A DNA stretch of 64,000 nt from Comamonadaceae bacterium (GCA_947375135.1 CANCER010000016.1:23349-87348), one strand, 5' to 3'; counted from the stretch's first letter, positions 26,878 to 39,381 are shown. The notes: generated by a model from the letters alone, not told the origin. Made by a program: numbers and translations.

Positions 26878-27651
26878 CTACCTCAATAGCAGCGGCTTCA
26901 CGAGCATCCAGACCGCTGTGCAAAAAACCATCCAGGCAAACGCGGCACGCATGCGCCTTTCCGGCAGACGGTGGGCGACAGCCACGCCGGCGGATACGGT
27001 GAACAGGCCGCCTGCGGCCAGGGGCAGTCCCATGGCCCAGTCGACCCGGTGCGCGCTGCTGTATGTCATCAGCGCGATGATGGAGCTGGGTGCCACCAAT
27101 GCCAGGGAAAGGCTTTGCGCCACCGTCTGCCGCTGGCCAAACCAGCCAGTGAACAGCGGGGTGGCCACCAGCCCGCCGCCCACGCCCAACAAGCCCATGC
27201 TGCTCCCGCCCACGATACCAACCAGCGGCATAAACCGCAGGTCGCGGGCCGGGCGCTGCTGCGCGGCACGGTCTGCCGGGTTGTGCACCAGCATGCGCAG
27301 CGACAGGCCCAGCAGGAAAAGGCTGAAGACGCTTCGCATCAGGTCCGGGGCCAGGCGGGTTGCCAGGTGCGCCACCAGCCATGTGGTGGTGCAGGCCAGC
27401 ACACCGATCTGCAGCGCTGTCTTCAGGGCCACCGGATGCCGTTGGCTGTAGCGCCACCAGGCAATTAGCAGGTTGGGCACCATCATCACCAGCGCCGTGC
27501 CTTGGGCCACCGCCTGGTCCAGCCCGAAACCCAGGACCAGCAGCGGAATGACGATGATGCCGCCCCCGATGCCAAACAGACCGCCCAAAAACCCCATCGC
27601 GGCGCCCAGGCTCAGCATCTCCAGAAGTTCAGGCAGGGGAAAAGAAGGCAT
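26878..27651 (-). CDS. TauE/SafE-family sulfite/anion exporter
   Basis: Membrane protein of 257 residues with about eight hydrophobic helices and the two GG-rich repeats of the TauE/SafE family: LGAAMGFLGGLFGIGGGIIV near residue 15 and VGIVGGSSMGLLGVGGGLVA near 145. The family exports sulfite, sulfoacetate or related organic anions. No sulfur gene neighbours show the substrate. The ATG at 27651 is chosen since the first helix follows at once. The gene is divergent from the CheB-CheR fusion. The 243 bases downstream (26635-26877) contain no gene I recognise. Confidence 0.88.
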   Translation of the reverse strand: MPSFPLPELLEMLSLGAAMGFLGGLFGIGGGIIVIPLLVLGFGLDQAVAQGTALVMMVPNLLIAWWRYSQRHPVALKTALQIGVLACTTTWLVAHLATRLAPDLMRSVFSLFLLGLSLRMLVHNPADRAAQQRPARDLRFMPLVGIVGGSSMGLLGVGGGLVATPLFTGWFGQRQTVAQSLSLALVAPSSIIALMTYSSAHRVDWAMGLPLAAGGLFTVSAGVAVAHRLPERRMRAAFAWMVFCTAVWMLVKPLLLR

Positions 27652-27770
27652 GGGCGGCAGAGGTGACAAAGCCGTGGAGTGTACGCACGCGGAGGGATCT
27701 AATCCGACTATCATCATCCGAGCGGAGGCAGTCGCGCACCGCACCGGCGTCACCTTCATCAATCAACCGT

Positions 27771-31197
<3,427 letters not shown>

Positions 31198-31208
<11 letters not shown>

Positions 31209-32889
31209 GGTGACAACCATCACTCAGCCCAACCCAACAAACGCCGGGCGTGAAGCGGAGGCGGACCAGTTCGTCGGGCCTGCGTTGCGCAGGCATGCCG
31301 AAGCGGCATTGGGCGCGAGCGCCAACGCCCCGGTGCCCGGCCTGGACGCAGCATCGCCGCAAGCCGCTGAGCGCGCCCTGCATGAACTGCGCGTGCACCA
31401 GATCGAACTGGTCATGCAAAACGAGGAGTTGCAACGCCGGCAGGCGGAACTCTATGCTGCCAACCGGCGCTATTTCGATTTGTACGATCTGGCCCCGGTG
31501 GGCTACATCACCCTGGGCGAATCCGACCGGGTGCTGGAAGCCAACCTCACCGCCGGTACCCTGCTCGGCTTGAAGCGCAGCGCACTGGTCAAGCAGTCCT
31601 TCTACCGCTTCATCTGCCGTGAGGACATGGACCGCTACTACCTGATGGGACGGGCGCTGCGCAAAAGTGCACAGGCACAGACCGTCGAGTTTCGCCTGTT
31701 GAAGCCAGACGGCTCGCAGTTCTGGGCGAAAGTGGTGGCGAACGCCTCACTAGAGGCGGATGGCACGCAGCAACTGCGCCTGGTGGTGAGCGACATCAGC
31801 GAAAGCAAAGCCCATGAGGCGCAACGCGAGCATTACCGCGAGGAACTGGAAGCGCAGGTCCAGCGCCGCACCCAGCAGTTTTTGGATCTGTACGACCAAG
31901 CCCCCTGCGGATACCACTCCCTGTCCCAGGAGGGGATGATTCTGCGGGTCAACCGGACCGAGTTGGCGCTGCTGGGTTACACGCAGGAAGCGTATGTGGG
32001 CCACCGGCTCGTGGAGTTCATGACGCCCGCAAGCGCGCAAATTTTCGGCGATGCCTTGCCCCGTTTGCGCCAAACCGGCAGCGTAAGGAATCTCGACCTG
32101 GAGTTTTTCTGCAAAGACGGCTCCATCCGCCCGTTTTTGATCGACGCTGTGGAGGCTGTGGCCGCGCCGGGCGAGCCGCCGGTATTCCATTGCACGATGG
32201 TGGACATTTCCGAGCGCAAAAGCAATGCGCAACGCCTGGAAATGGCGCTCATGGGGGCCGACCTCGGGCTGTGGGACCTGCAGATACCCGGCGGGGATTT
32301 GCATCTCAGCGCCCGGGTCTTCGCCATGCTGGGCTACCCCGAAGGCGGCATGGGCACGCAACTCTGCGATTTTGAAAAATTGGTGCATCCCGACGATGTG
32401 CCCATGCGACGCGCAGCCATAAACGCGACCCGCAATGGGGATGTGCCGTATCACCGCGTGGAGTTCCGCCTGCGCCACCGGGAGGGCCATTGGGTCTGGG
32501 TGCGTTCGCGCGGCCGGATCGTTGCAAGAGATGAGGAGTCCAAGCCCTTGCGGGCGGTCGGCACGCTGCAAGACATCAGCCAGGAGAAACAGCTCCAACT
32601 GGAAAGTGCCGACCTGCTGCAACGCATCGAGTCCCTGATCCAGGGTATTGGCCAAGTACCGCAGACGCCGTCTGCACCTGCGGCCCGATCCTCGGTTCTC
32701 GGGGCCCGTGAGCAGCAGGTAATCCAGTTGATTGCGGCGGGTTGCACGTCCGCAGAAATTGGCGCACATCTGGGCATTTCCACCTCCACCGCAGCCACCC
32801 ACAGGCGCAATCTGATGCGCAAGCTTGACCTGCACAGCACCGCCGAACTAACCCGCTACGCACTGGCGCACAAGCTGATCACCGCTTAA
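31198..32889 (+). CDS. PAS-domain sensor with LuxR-type DNA-binding domain
   Basis: A one-component regulator of 563 residues. After an N-terminal segment with a helix (ALHELRVHQIELVMQNEELQ near 60-80) come three PAS domains (about 94-205, 229-345, 345-465), with FDLYDLAPVGYITL, FLDLYDQAPCGYHSL and GLWDLQIPGG, and WVWVRSRGRIVA near the end of the third. A LuxR/GerE helix-turn-helix ends the protein (about 497-560: LGAREQQVIQLIAAGCTSAE, LGISTSTAATHRRNLMRKL). The start may be GTG at 31198, inside the CheB-CheR gene, or GTG at 31210, just after its stop; neither has a strong ribosome site. Overlap with the fusion gene suggests that both act in one pathway. Confidence 0.9.
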
Positions 32890-33049
32890 CTTTTGCGCAA
32901 ATTTCCTGCATGAAGTACCGCGTAGCAGGTAGCATTTACCTGATGTGCAGGATTGAACTCCCGGTTCAGCTCGACTACATTGATGCAAAATCGTACGGAT
33001 CAGGATTCACAGAAAGCCTGTTCCTGACAACTAATACAAAGGACGCGTT

Positions 33050-33361
33050 ATGGATATTTCAAAAATGAAGGGAGCTGGAATAACCACGCTCGGCATCGAA
33101 GAAGGTAGCACTGCCTTGCACCCGCAAACACACCACTTTGACCACGAACTCATGTGGAACCATCTGCTGGCCAGTAACGTCAAGCATTTCCGGGGTTTGA
33201 AAAAAGTCTCGCAGGAGTCCCTGGCGCAGGAATGCGGCATCTACCGCACCTACTTGAGCAAGATTGAAACGGGCAAATGCAACCCTTCCCTGTCGGTGCT
33301 GGTTGCATTGGCTTCCGCCCTGGACATACTGCCCCACGCGCTTCTGGCGCCGCTCCAGTAA
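33050..33361 (+). CDS. Small XRE-family helix-turn-helix regulator
   Basis: The 103-residue product has an unrelated N-terminal segment (1-40) and then a Cro/C1-type HTH (about 42-98: NVKHFRGLKKVSQESLAQEC, GIYRTYLSKIETGKCNPSLS, VLVALASALDILPHALL). A ribosome site AAAGGA lies seven bases before the ATG. It stands alone in a 160-base leader downstream of the PAS-LuxR gene and converges with the HAD gene. Targets are unknown. Confidence 0.88.
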   Translation: MDISKMKGAGITTLGIEEGSTALHPQTHHFDHELMWNHLLASNVKHFRGLKKVSQESLAQECGIYRTYLSKIETGKCNPSLSVLVALASALDILPHALLAPLQ

Positions 33362-33416
33362 GTTCGGCGTTTCCTGGCATTCGCCTCACGCGCAGGGGCG
33401 CGGTGGATCTTGCCCG

Positions 33417-34067
33417 TCATCGCAACAGGCCATGCAAGGCCGCCATGTCGCCAAACAGCGCGTAAGCACCCGCGTCCAGCAAAGCCTGACCGGCCCCGGT
33501 TGGCGCATAGCCGAACACCGTGGCACCAGCCGCCACACCGGCGCGCACGCCGATGGCGGTGTCTTCCACCACGGCACAGCGCGCCGGGTTCACACCCAGG
33601 TGGGCGGCCGCCGCCAGGTACACGTCGGGGTGCGGTTTGGAGCGCGGCATTTCATGGCCGCTGAAGATAGCGCCGGCAAAGTAATCGGCCAGGCCCACCT
33701 GCGTGAGCATCATCTCCACCTTGAAGCGGTCGGCCCCCGAGGCGCAGGCAATGCGTCCGCTCAGGGACTGGTGCAGGGCCTGTACCGCCTGGTGGACGTT
33801 GGGGATGGCCTGGATGTCAGCCACCAGTGCGGTGTTGCGGCGCGCACGAAAGGCCAGCAGCCAGTCCTGCGTCAAGGGCTGGCCGGTTTGCGCTTCGATC
33901 TCGCTCCGTTTGTCGGTCACGGTGCAGCCGATAAAGATGTCCATGCACTGCGGCAGCGTCAGCGTCCAGCCGCGTTCTTCCAGCATGTCACGCAGCACGC
34001 CGCAGGTGATCGCCTCGGAGTCCACCAGCACGCCGTCGCAGTCGAATAACACGGCATCGAATTTCAC
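33417..34067 (-). CDS. HAD-family phosphatase, phosphoglycolate phosphatase/beta-PGM-like
   Basis: The 216-residue product has the HAD motifs: I, FDAVLFDCDGVLVDSE (nucleophile Asp near 9, acid/base Asp near 11); II, IACASGADRF (near 106); III/IV, RSKPHPDVYLAAA and VVEDTAIGVRAG (near 170). It has a helical cap after motif I, as in subclass IA phosphatases and mutases. The substrate could be a sugar phosphate or phosphoglycolate, and cannot be decided here. The start overlaps the YchJ-like gene stop by four bases, so the two are probably co-translated. Confidence 0.88.
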   Translation of the reverse strand: MKFDAVLFDCDGVLVDSEAITCGVLRDMLEERGWTLTLPQCMDIFIGCTVTDKRSEIEAQTGQPLTQDWLLAFRARRNTALVADIQAIPNVHQAVQALHQSLSGRIACASGADRFKVEMMLTQVGLADYFAGAIFSGHEMPRSKPHPDVYLAAAAHLGVNPARCAVVEDTAIGVRAGVAAGATVFGYAPTGAGQALLDAGAYALFGDMAALHGLLR

Positions 34068-34531
34068 AACGCGTCTCCATCCACATACAGCCAGCCGCCG
34101 GCCTCACGCACAAAGCGGCTGCGCTCGTGCAGGCGCACCGCAGGGCCCTTGGCCGGCTTCTGGCGTGCCACAAATTCGATCTCGGCGGTGGTGTCACCGG
34201 TGCTGCGGCAGGCGCGCACATCCAGTCCCAGCCATTTCACGCCGGGTTCAAATGCAAGGGTCTCGGGCCGGTGGCTGGCGGCCCAGCTGGTCAGCAAATA
34301 GGCTTCGCGCTCCAGCACAAAGGCGCTGTAGCGCGAGCGCATCAGGCTCTCGGCGTCGGGCACTTGCGCGGTGTAGGGCGCAAGCTCCAGCCAACGGCCG
34401 CAGCAGTCGCCGTAGGCCAGCGGCTGGCCCGCCGGGCCCGGCTTGGCGCCTGGCGCCGCTGCCACGCCTTTGCCGCCCGGGCCAGCCGGACGGCCGCAGG
34501 GGCAGGCTTGCTGTGCGGCCAGCGGCTTCAT
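34064..34531 (-). CDS. YchJ-family (UPF0225) protein
   Basis: The 155-residue product starts with a cysteine motif CPCGRP (residues 10-15), with a second CC pair in YGDCCGRW (near 43), a likely SEC-C-type zinc site. The body of the family follows: SLMRSRYSAFVLEREAYLL (near 62), TWxSxRP-like TSWAASHRPETLAF, and LHERSRFVREAGGWLYVDGD at the end. An Ala/Gly/Pro-rich insert of about 20 residues separates the two Cys motifs, longer than in E. coli YchJ. Function is unknown. The ATG at 34531 overlaps the rhodanese stop (ATGA), and the stop overlaps the HAD gene. Confidence 0.85.
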   Translation of the reverse strand: MKPLAAQQACPCGRPAGPGGKGVAAAPGAKPGPAGQPLAYGDCCGRWLELAPYTAQVPDAESLMRSRYSAFVLEREAYLLTSWAASHRPETLAFEPGVKWLGLDVRACRSTGDTTAEIEFVARQKPAKGPAVRLHERSRFVREAGGWLYVDGDAL

Positions 34532-34950
34532 GCCTTGGCGGCACGCTTGGCTTTTTGCGCTTCCAGCGTCTCGGTCGGGGCGCCCTGCTTCTGCCACTCG
34601 GCCCAGCCGCCGTCGATGTGAGCCACATTGGTCATGCCCATGTCCTGCAGGGCCTTGGTGGCCAGGGCACTGCGCCAGCCGGCGCCGCAGAACAGGATGA
34701 ATTCCTTGGCCTCGTTGGCAAAAATCTTCTTGTGGTAGGGCGACTCCGGGTCCACCCAGAACTCCAGCATGCCGCGCGGTGCATGGAAGGAGCCGACCAC
34801 GGTGCCCTCGGTGAGTTCGCGGATGTCGCGGATGTCGACGATTTGCACCGCAGGGTCAGTCAGGCGGGCTTGCACCTGCTCCACGCTGTAGGTGGTGACC
34901 TGGGCCATGGCCTCGTCGACGAGGGCGCGGAATCCTTTGGTGATGGGCAT
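34528..34950 (-). CDS. Rhodanese-like sulfurtransferase domain protein
   Basis: The 140-residue single-domain protein has the rhodanese fold: VQIVDIRDIRELTEGTVVGS (near 35), HAPRGMLEFWVDP (near 57), and the active-site loop FILFCGAGWRSALATKAL (near 85) with catalytic Cys, then IDGGWAEWQKQG. Such proteins carry persulfide sulfur or act as redox/sulfide handling enzymes. It lies between an MBL-fold hydrolase and the YchJ-like gene; rhodanese plus MBL hydrolase pairs can act in persulfide metabolism, but the MBL protein here is not clearly a persulfide dioxygenase. Confidence 0.9.
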   Translation of the reverse strand: MPITKGFRALVDEAMAQVTTYSVEQVQARLTDPAVQIVDIRDIRELTEGTVVGSFHAPRGMLEFWVDPESPYHKKIFANEAKEFILFCGAGWRSALATKALQDMGMTNVAHIDGGWAEWQKQGAPTETLEAQKAKRAAKA

Positions 34951-34982
34951 TGTCTTGTCTCCTGTGATGTGTCTGGATTGTC

Positions 34983-35903
34983 TTACGCGTTGTGGAGCTG
35001 CGTGCCATCCAGCCTAGCAGCCCCGGCGCGCACCAGGTCTTGCACCAGGACGTCCAGCGCCTGGGTCAGTGTGTGGTCCGCGTAGTTCTGCGCCACCAGC
35101 GTAGCGACATAGGGCGTAGCGCCCGCCCAGGCCAGCAGGTCTGCCATGCTGACGCTTTGCAGCTCCAGCAGCTTGAACTTCAGCAGCACCTTGGCTGCGT
35201 GTTGCAGATGGCGCGCCGGGTCGGCCACAAAACCGTCCAGGCGCTGGCGCGCACGGGCCAGTGCAGCAGACACATCGGTAAAGGGCGAGCCGTGGCCGGG
35301 GATGACCAGCAGCGGTTGCAGCGCCTCGATCACATCCAGCGTTTGTGCCACTTCGTGGAACGCGTCGTCGCCATCCAGCTCGGGGAACACCACGCCAAAG
35401 CCGCGCTCCCACAGCGCATCGGCCGAGACCAGGGTGCGGCTCTGCGGCTCAAACAGGATGACCGAATGGCTGTCGTGGCCCGGGGCGGCGTGCACCTGCC
35501 AAGCCATGTCGCCCAAGCGCATTTCGGTGCCCGGTTGCAGCGTGGCATCGAAGCGGAACTGCGGGCAGTTCTGGCCGGTGGGCTTGTAGGTCAGTTTTTC
35601 CGTATCCCACGCCCCCACATACGCAGCATGGCCGGGCGGGATCAGCGTTTGCATCGCAGGGTAGCGCGCCTGCAGCGCCGCATTGCCGCCGACGTGGTCG
35701 CTGTGCAAATGGGTATTGAGCAGCAGGTCCAGCGCCCGGCCCTGCAGAGCGGCATCCACCAGCAGCAGGGTCTGTTCGCTGTGGGTGCAGTAGCCGCTGT
35801 CGATCAGGGCACAGTGGTCGACACCGGCGAGGACGATGCTGTTGCTGGACAGCCAGCCGCGCTCCAGCACGCTGACGCCCTTGGGCAGTTGAAGGCTCGC
35901 CAT
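34983..35903 (-). CDS. Metallo-beta-lactamase-fold hydrolase
   Basis: The 306-residue product has the MBL metal motif LNTHLHSDHVGGNAAL (near residue 60), a further His in PGHDSHSVILFEP (near 150), LVSADALWERGFGVVFPELDG and VIPGHGSPF (near 205). A C-terminal helical domain of about 80 residues (LLKFKLLELQSVSMADLLAW) follows. The substrate cannot be read from sequence; hydroxyacylglutathione-like or acyl hydrolysis is possible. It is 3 bases downstream of the acyl-CoA dehydrogenase gene and so most likely part of its operon, which favours a link with acyl thioester metabolism. Confidence 0.88.
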   Translation of the reverse strand: MASLQLPKGVSVLERGWLSSNSIVLAGVDHCALIDSGYCTHSEQTLLLVDAALQGRALDLLLNTHLHSDHVGGNAALQARYPAMQTLIPPGHAAYVGAWDTEKLTYKPTGQNCPQFRFDATLQPGTEMRLGDMAWQVHAAPGHDSHSVILFEPQSRTLVSADALWERGFGVVFPELDGDDAFHEVAQTLDVIEALQPLLVIPGHGSPFTDVSAALARARQRLDGFVADPARHLQHAAKVLLKFKLLELQSVSMADLLAWAGATPYVATLVAQNYADHTLTQALDVLVQDLVRAGAARLDGTQLHNA

Positions 35904-35906
35904 GCC

Positions 35907-37037
35907 TTAGGCCAGGGCGCGCTGGATGATGATCTTCTGCACGTCGGAAGTGCCCTCATAAATCTGGCAAACGCGCACATCGCGGTAGATGCGCTCCACC
36001 GGAAAGTCGGTCACATAGCCGTAGCCGCCCAACGTTTGAATCGCCACGCTGCAGACCTTCTCGGCCATCTCGCTGGCAAACAGCTTGGCCATGGCGGCCT
36101 CTTTCAGGCAGGGGCGACCGGCATCGCGCAGGCTGGCAGCGTGCCAGATCAACTGGCGTGCCGCCTCGATCTGCGTGGCGCATTCGGCCAGCCGGAAACC
36201 CACTGCCTGGTGGTTGAAGATCGCGGTGCCAAAGCTCTGGCGGTCCTTGGCATAGGCCACGGCCACCTCAAAGGCACTGCGCGCCATGCCCACGCTTTGC
36301 GCGGCAATGCCGATGCGCCCGCCTTCCAGGCCGCCGAGGGCAATGCCATAGCCCTCGCCTTCTTTGCCGATCAGGTTCTCGACGGGGATGCGGCAGTTGT
36401 CAAAGTTGATCTGCGCGGTGTCGCTGGAATGTTGCCCCAGCTTGTCCTCCAGACGCGCCACGGTGTAGCCCGGCGCGTTGGTCGGCACCAGAAAGGCGCT
36501 CATGCCCTTCTTGCCGGCGCCCTTGTCGGTAACCGCCAGCACGATGGCCACATCGCCGTTTTTGCCGCTGGTGATGAACTGCTTCACACCATTGATCACA
36601 TAGCTGTCTCCGTCTTTGACGGCCGTGGTGCGCAGGGACGACGCGTCGGAGCCCACATGCGGCTCGGTCAGGCAGAAGGCGCCCAGCATCTGGCCCTGTG
36701 CCAGGGGCATGAGCCATTGCTTCTTCTGCTGGTCGTTGCCGTAGCGCATGAGGATGGCATTCACCGGGCAATTCGTCACGCTGATCACCGTGCTGGTGCC
36801 GCCGTCACCGGCTGCGATCTCTTCCAGCACGAGGGCCAGCGTCACATAGTCCAGCCCGGCGCCGCCCAGGTCTTCCGGCACGCAAATGCCATAGGCTCCC
36901 AGCGCGGCCAGGCCCTGGTGGACCTCTTTGGGGAAGCTGTGTTCCTTGTCCCACTTCGCGGCGTTGGGCCAGAGTTCGGCCTGCGCAAAGTCGCGCACCG
37001 CGTCGCGGATCATTTCCTGGTCTTGTGTCAGCAGCAT
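35907..37037 (-). CDS. Acyl-CoA dehydrogenase
   Basis: FAD-dependent alpha,beta-dehydrogenation of an acyl-CoA. The 376-residue product has the family layout: N-terminal helical domain ([20 protein letters not shown]), middle beta domain (GAFCLTEPHVGSDASSLRTT near 125, VIVNGVKQFITSG-like YVINGVKQFITSG near 150), and C-terminal helical domain with RQSFGTAIFNHQAVGFRLAE and IQTLGGYGYVTDFPVERIYRD. YEGTSDVQKIIIQRALA at the end supplies the catalytic Glu in the position used by short/medium-chain enzymes. It starts 13 bases after the SDR stop and precedes the MBL gene. Chain length preference is not known. Confidence 0.93.
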   Translation of the reverse strand: MLLTQDQEMIRDAVRDFAQAELWPNAAKWDKEHSFPKEVHQGLAALGAYGICVPEDLGGAGLDYVTLALVLEEIAAGDGGTSTVISVTNCPVNAILMRYGNDQQKKQWLMPLAQGQMLGAFCLTEPHVGSDASSLRTTAVKDGDSYVINGVKQFITSGKNGDVAIVLAVTDKGAGKKGMSAFLVPTNAPGYTVARLEDKLGQHSSDTAQINFDNCRIPVENLIGKEGEGYGIALGGLEGGRIGIAAQSVGMARSAFEVAVAYAKDRQSFGTAIFNHQAVGFRLAECATQIEAARQLIWHAASLRDAGRPCLKEAAMAKLFASEMAEKVCSVAIQTLGGYGYVTDFPVERIYRDVRVCQIYEGTSDVQKIIIQRALA

Positions 37038-37050
37038 GTTGTTCCTAGGG

Positions 37051-37725
37051 TTACCAAGTCTCGAAAGCCCTGCCGTCCCATTGCAGAAAGGGCACCTGGG
37101 GCGGGCGGGGTTTGTTCTTCAATGCCAGCAGCGTGTGGCGCATGCCAGCGACGCTGTCGTGCGGGCTCAAGGGGGCAGCAGCGGTGCCCATATCGGTGGC
37201 GACCCAGCCGGGGTGAAACAGCACAAAGCGGGCACGTGGATAGTCCGGTTGGGCGGCCACCACAGCCATATTGAGGGCAGCCTTGCTGACGCGGTACAGC
37301 CAGCTGCGGCTGCTCTGCGCCTCGCCGATGCAGCCCATGTCACTGGTGATGAAGGCAAATTGGCCATCGGCCTCCTCCACCCACGGTGCCACCTGCGGCA
37401 GGGCCTGCATGGCGCCCAGCACGTTGGTATGCAGCATGCGGTCAAAGGCTTGTTGCGTCGGGGGGGAAGTGGCAGGTTCGGTGCCGAAGAGGCCGGCGAC
37501 ATAGATTGCCACATCCAGTTTCTCGCCGTCCAGTTTCCAGCTCAGGCCGCTGATGCTGGCCGGGTTGGTGACATCGAGCTTGAGGGTCTCTGCGCCCAGC
37601 TCGCTCAAGCGCGCTAAGCCGTCCTCGTTTCGCGCGGTTGCAATGACGCGGTCACCCGCTTCGAGGTACTGGCGCGCAAACTCCAGGCCGATGCCGCGGG
37701 ATGCGCCTATGAGCAAAACGTTCAT
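37051..37725 (-). CDS. Short-chain dehydrogenase/reductase
   Basis: NAD(P)-dependent oxidoreductase of 224 residues. Cofactor motif MNVLLIGASRGIGLEFARQY at residues 1-20; IYVAGLFG (near 82) in place of the NNAG motif; active-site Ser in FITSDMGCIG (near 128) and YRVSKAALNM (Tyr-Lys near 145); HPGWVATDMG near 170. It resembles carbonyl-reductase/CsgA-like SDRs. ATG at 37725 is chosen because the cofactor strand begins there; 32 upstream codons are open but unlike protein. It is the first gene of the SDR-acyl-CoA dehydrogenase-MBL set. Confidence 0.9.
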   Translation of the reverse strand: MNVLLIGASRGIGLEFARQYLEAGDRVIATARNEDGLARLSELGAETLKLDVTNPASISGLSWKLDGEKLDVAIYVAGLFGTEPATSPPTQQAFDRMLHTNVLGAMQALPQVAPWVEEADGQFAFITSDMGCIGEAQSSRSWLYRVSKAALNMAVVAAQPDYPRARFVLFHPGWVATDMGTAAAPLSPHDSVAGMRHTLLALKNKPRPPQVPFLQWDGRAFETW

Positions 37726-37775
37726 CTCAGTGGTGCTTTCTCTCGTGTTGCCTTGCGCGTGTGCCGTGCTGGGTG

Positions 37776-37852
37776 CGCGCGCAGGGGCAGGGCAACCGGC
37801 CTCATAGTGCCAAACGCGCACAAATCGGCCGGTCGCCCTGCCCCTGCGCGCG
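37776..37852. repeat. 24-base inverted repeat with 29-base spacer
   Basis: The arm at 37776-37799 (beginning CGCGCGCAGGGGCAGGGC) is the reverse complement of 37829-37852 with one mismatch. It lies 51 bases upstream of the SDR start, so it would fold in that gene's leader. There is no T-run. It could be a transcript structure, a protein site or a decayed mobile element end. Confidence 0.6.
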
Positions 37853-38032
37853 TGAAGTGACTGGGTCTAGTGCCCACAAGAATACCCGATACCCATTCAC
37901 CCACCGCCTGCTCTCGCGCGTACAAGCCACGCAGATCATGTGCAGGAATAGGAGCGGGCATGCAGGTTGACGACTCGAGCAAACCATGTCTTGGTCTACT
38001 TGCGCCACGCAACCCATACCCAGCGACGGGGT

Positions 38033-38088
38033 CGGGTATGCCGGGTGACGATTTGTGGTACCCCACTATGAGGAACCCGGCATACCCG
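38033..38088. repeat. 14-base perfect inverted repeat downstream of the thiolase gene
   Basis: CGGGTATGCCGGGT (38033-38046) pairs perfectly with ACCCGGCATACCCG (38075-38088) across 28 bases. It lies 70 bases past the thiolase stop. It may end that transcript, though the expected T-run is missing. Confidence 0.55.
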
Positions 38089-38157
38089 GCCACGGCGCGA
38101 GCGAATGAAGCAGCGCAACGCAACATGAACAAGGCACGCATAAGTATGAGACAGGGC

Positions 38158-39339
38158 TTACAGCAGTTCCAAAGCCACCGCAGTCGCCTCACCACCACCA
38201 ATGCACAGGGTGGCAATACCCTTCTTCAACCCGCGTGCCTTCAAAGCGTGAATCAGCGTCACCATGATGCGCGCACCGGAAGCACCGATGGGGTGACCCA
38301 GCGCACAGGCACCGCCATTCACATTCACCTTCTCATGCGGAATCTTCAGGTCCGCCATCAGCGCCATGGGCACCACGGCAAAGGCCTCGTTCACTTCCCA
38401 CAGGTCCACGTCCTCGGCCTTCCAGCCCGCCTTGGCCAGCACCTTTTGCACGGCACCCACGGGGGCGGTGGCAAACCAGTTCGGCTCCTGGGCGTGGTTG
38501 GCGTGGGCCACCAAACGCGCCAACGGTTTGCAGCCCAGATCAGCAGCGGTGCCGGCACGCATCATCACCATGGCGGCGGCACCGTCATTGATCGAACTGC
38601 TGCTGGCAGCGGTGATGGTGCCGTCTTTCTTGAACGCGGATTTCAGCGTGGGAATCTTGTCGAGCTTGATCTTGCCCGGGCCTTCGTCCATGGAAATCTG
38701 CACCTCACCGGCACGCGTCTTCACCGTCACCGGCGTGATCTCGGCAGCGAAGCCGCCATTGGCTATTGCCGCCTGGGCCCGCTGCACACTGGCGGTGGCA
38801 AAGGCGTCCTGCTGCGCGCGCGTAAAGCTGTATTTGGCGGCGCAGTCTTCACCAAAGGTGCCCATGGAGCGGCCGGGCTCGTAGGCGTCTTCCAGACCGT
38901 CGAGCATCATGTGGTCCATCACGCGGTCGTGGCCGATGCGCATGCCGGCGCGGGCCTTGGGCAGCAGGTAGGGAGCGTTGGTCATGCTCTCCATGCCGCC
39001 GGCAATCAGCACGTCGTGGCTACCGGCCAGCAGCATGTCGTGGCAGAACATGGCCGCACGCATGCCGGAGCCGCACATCTTGGACAGGGTGACCGCGCCC
39101 GCACTTTGGGGCAGCCCGCCCTTGAAAGCCGCTTGCCTTGCCGGAGCTTGGCCCTGGCCGGCCATCAGGCAGTTGCCGAAGATCACTTCCGTCACCAGTT
39201 CAGGGCTGATGCCTGCGCGCTCCACAGCAGCCTTGATCGCAGCACCGCCCAGGTCGTGGGCAGCCAGTGAAGAGAAGTCGCCCTGGAAGGCGCCCATGGG
39301 GGTGCGGGCGGCGCTGACGATCACAATCGATTCGGACAT
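38158..39339 (-). CDS. Acetyl-CoA C-acetyltransferase (thiolase)
   Basis: Joins or cleaves acetoacetyl-CoA/acetyl-CoA. The 393-residue product has the thiolase active sites: nucleophile Cys in LSKMCGSGMRAAMFCHDML (near 90), NVNGGACALGHPIGASGARI (near 345, catalytic His) and TLCIGGGEATAVALELL at the C-terminus (second Cys). Length is typical of AtoB/PhaA. A perfect 22-base palindrome, 20 bases before the ATG and identical to one near the merR gene, suggests control by the LiuR-type regulator. A role in the final step of leucine or fatty acid breakdown fits better than polyhydroxybutyrate synthesis alone. Confidence 0.95.
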   Translation of the reverse strand: MSESIVIVSAARTPMGAFQGDFSSLAAHDLGGAAIKAAVERAGISPELVTEVIFGNCLMAGQGQAPARQAAFKGGLPQSAGAVTLSKMCGSGMRAAMFCHDMLLAGSHDVLIAGGMESMTNAPYLLPKARAGMRIGHDRVMDHMMLDGLEDAYEPGRSMGTFGEDCAAKYSFTRAQQDAFATASVQRAQAAIANGGFAAEITPVTVKTRAGEVQISMDEGPGKIKLDKIPTLKSAFKKDGTITAASSSSINDGAAAMVMMRAGTAADLGCKPLARLVAHANHAQEPNWFATAPVGAVQKVLAKAGWKAEDVDLWEVNEAFAVVPMALMADLKIPHEKVNVNGGACALGHPIGASGARIMVTLIHALKARGLKKGIATLCIGGGEATAVALELL

Positions 39340-39359
39340 GTTTTTTTGCTCCTCTGCAG

Positions 39360-39381
39360 TTGACGTTTACGTAAACGTCAA
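39360..39381. promoter_or_regulatory. 22-base palindrome before the thiolase gene (LiuR-type operator)
   Basis: TTGACGTTTAC followed directly by its reverse complement, a perfect 22-base palindrome, ends 20 bases from the ATG. An identical copy lies at 44278-44299. The core resembles the sites reported for MerR-family LiuR regulators of branched-chain acid breakdown. That the MerR protein at 43779-44213 binds it is inference. Confidence 0.75.

Larger units (their letters stand above)
37726..38157. other. 432-base gap with two long inverted repeats and no gene
   Basis: No coding sequence is convincing here. The gap holds a 24-base inverted repeat (37776-37799 with 37829-37852) and a 14-base one (38033-38046 with 38075-38088), described separately, plus several short copies of CCCATACCC/GGGTATG. 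It lies between the thiolase stop and the SDR start, both on the minus strand. Confidence 0.6.

Noticed and set aside
27663..27770. Upstream GTG start giving 36 more residues on the CheB-CheR fusion
   Set aside because: The extra residues are Arg/Ser-rich and lie in the divergent promoter; the ATG at 27771 leads naturally to the CheB domain.
34992..37274. 760-codon open frame on the plus strand opposite the MBL, acyl-CoA dehydrogenase and SDR genes
   Set aside because: The minus-strand genes carry complete catalytic motifs; the antisense product is His/Gln/Arg-rich and spans three separate genes.
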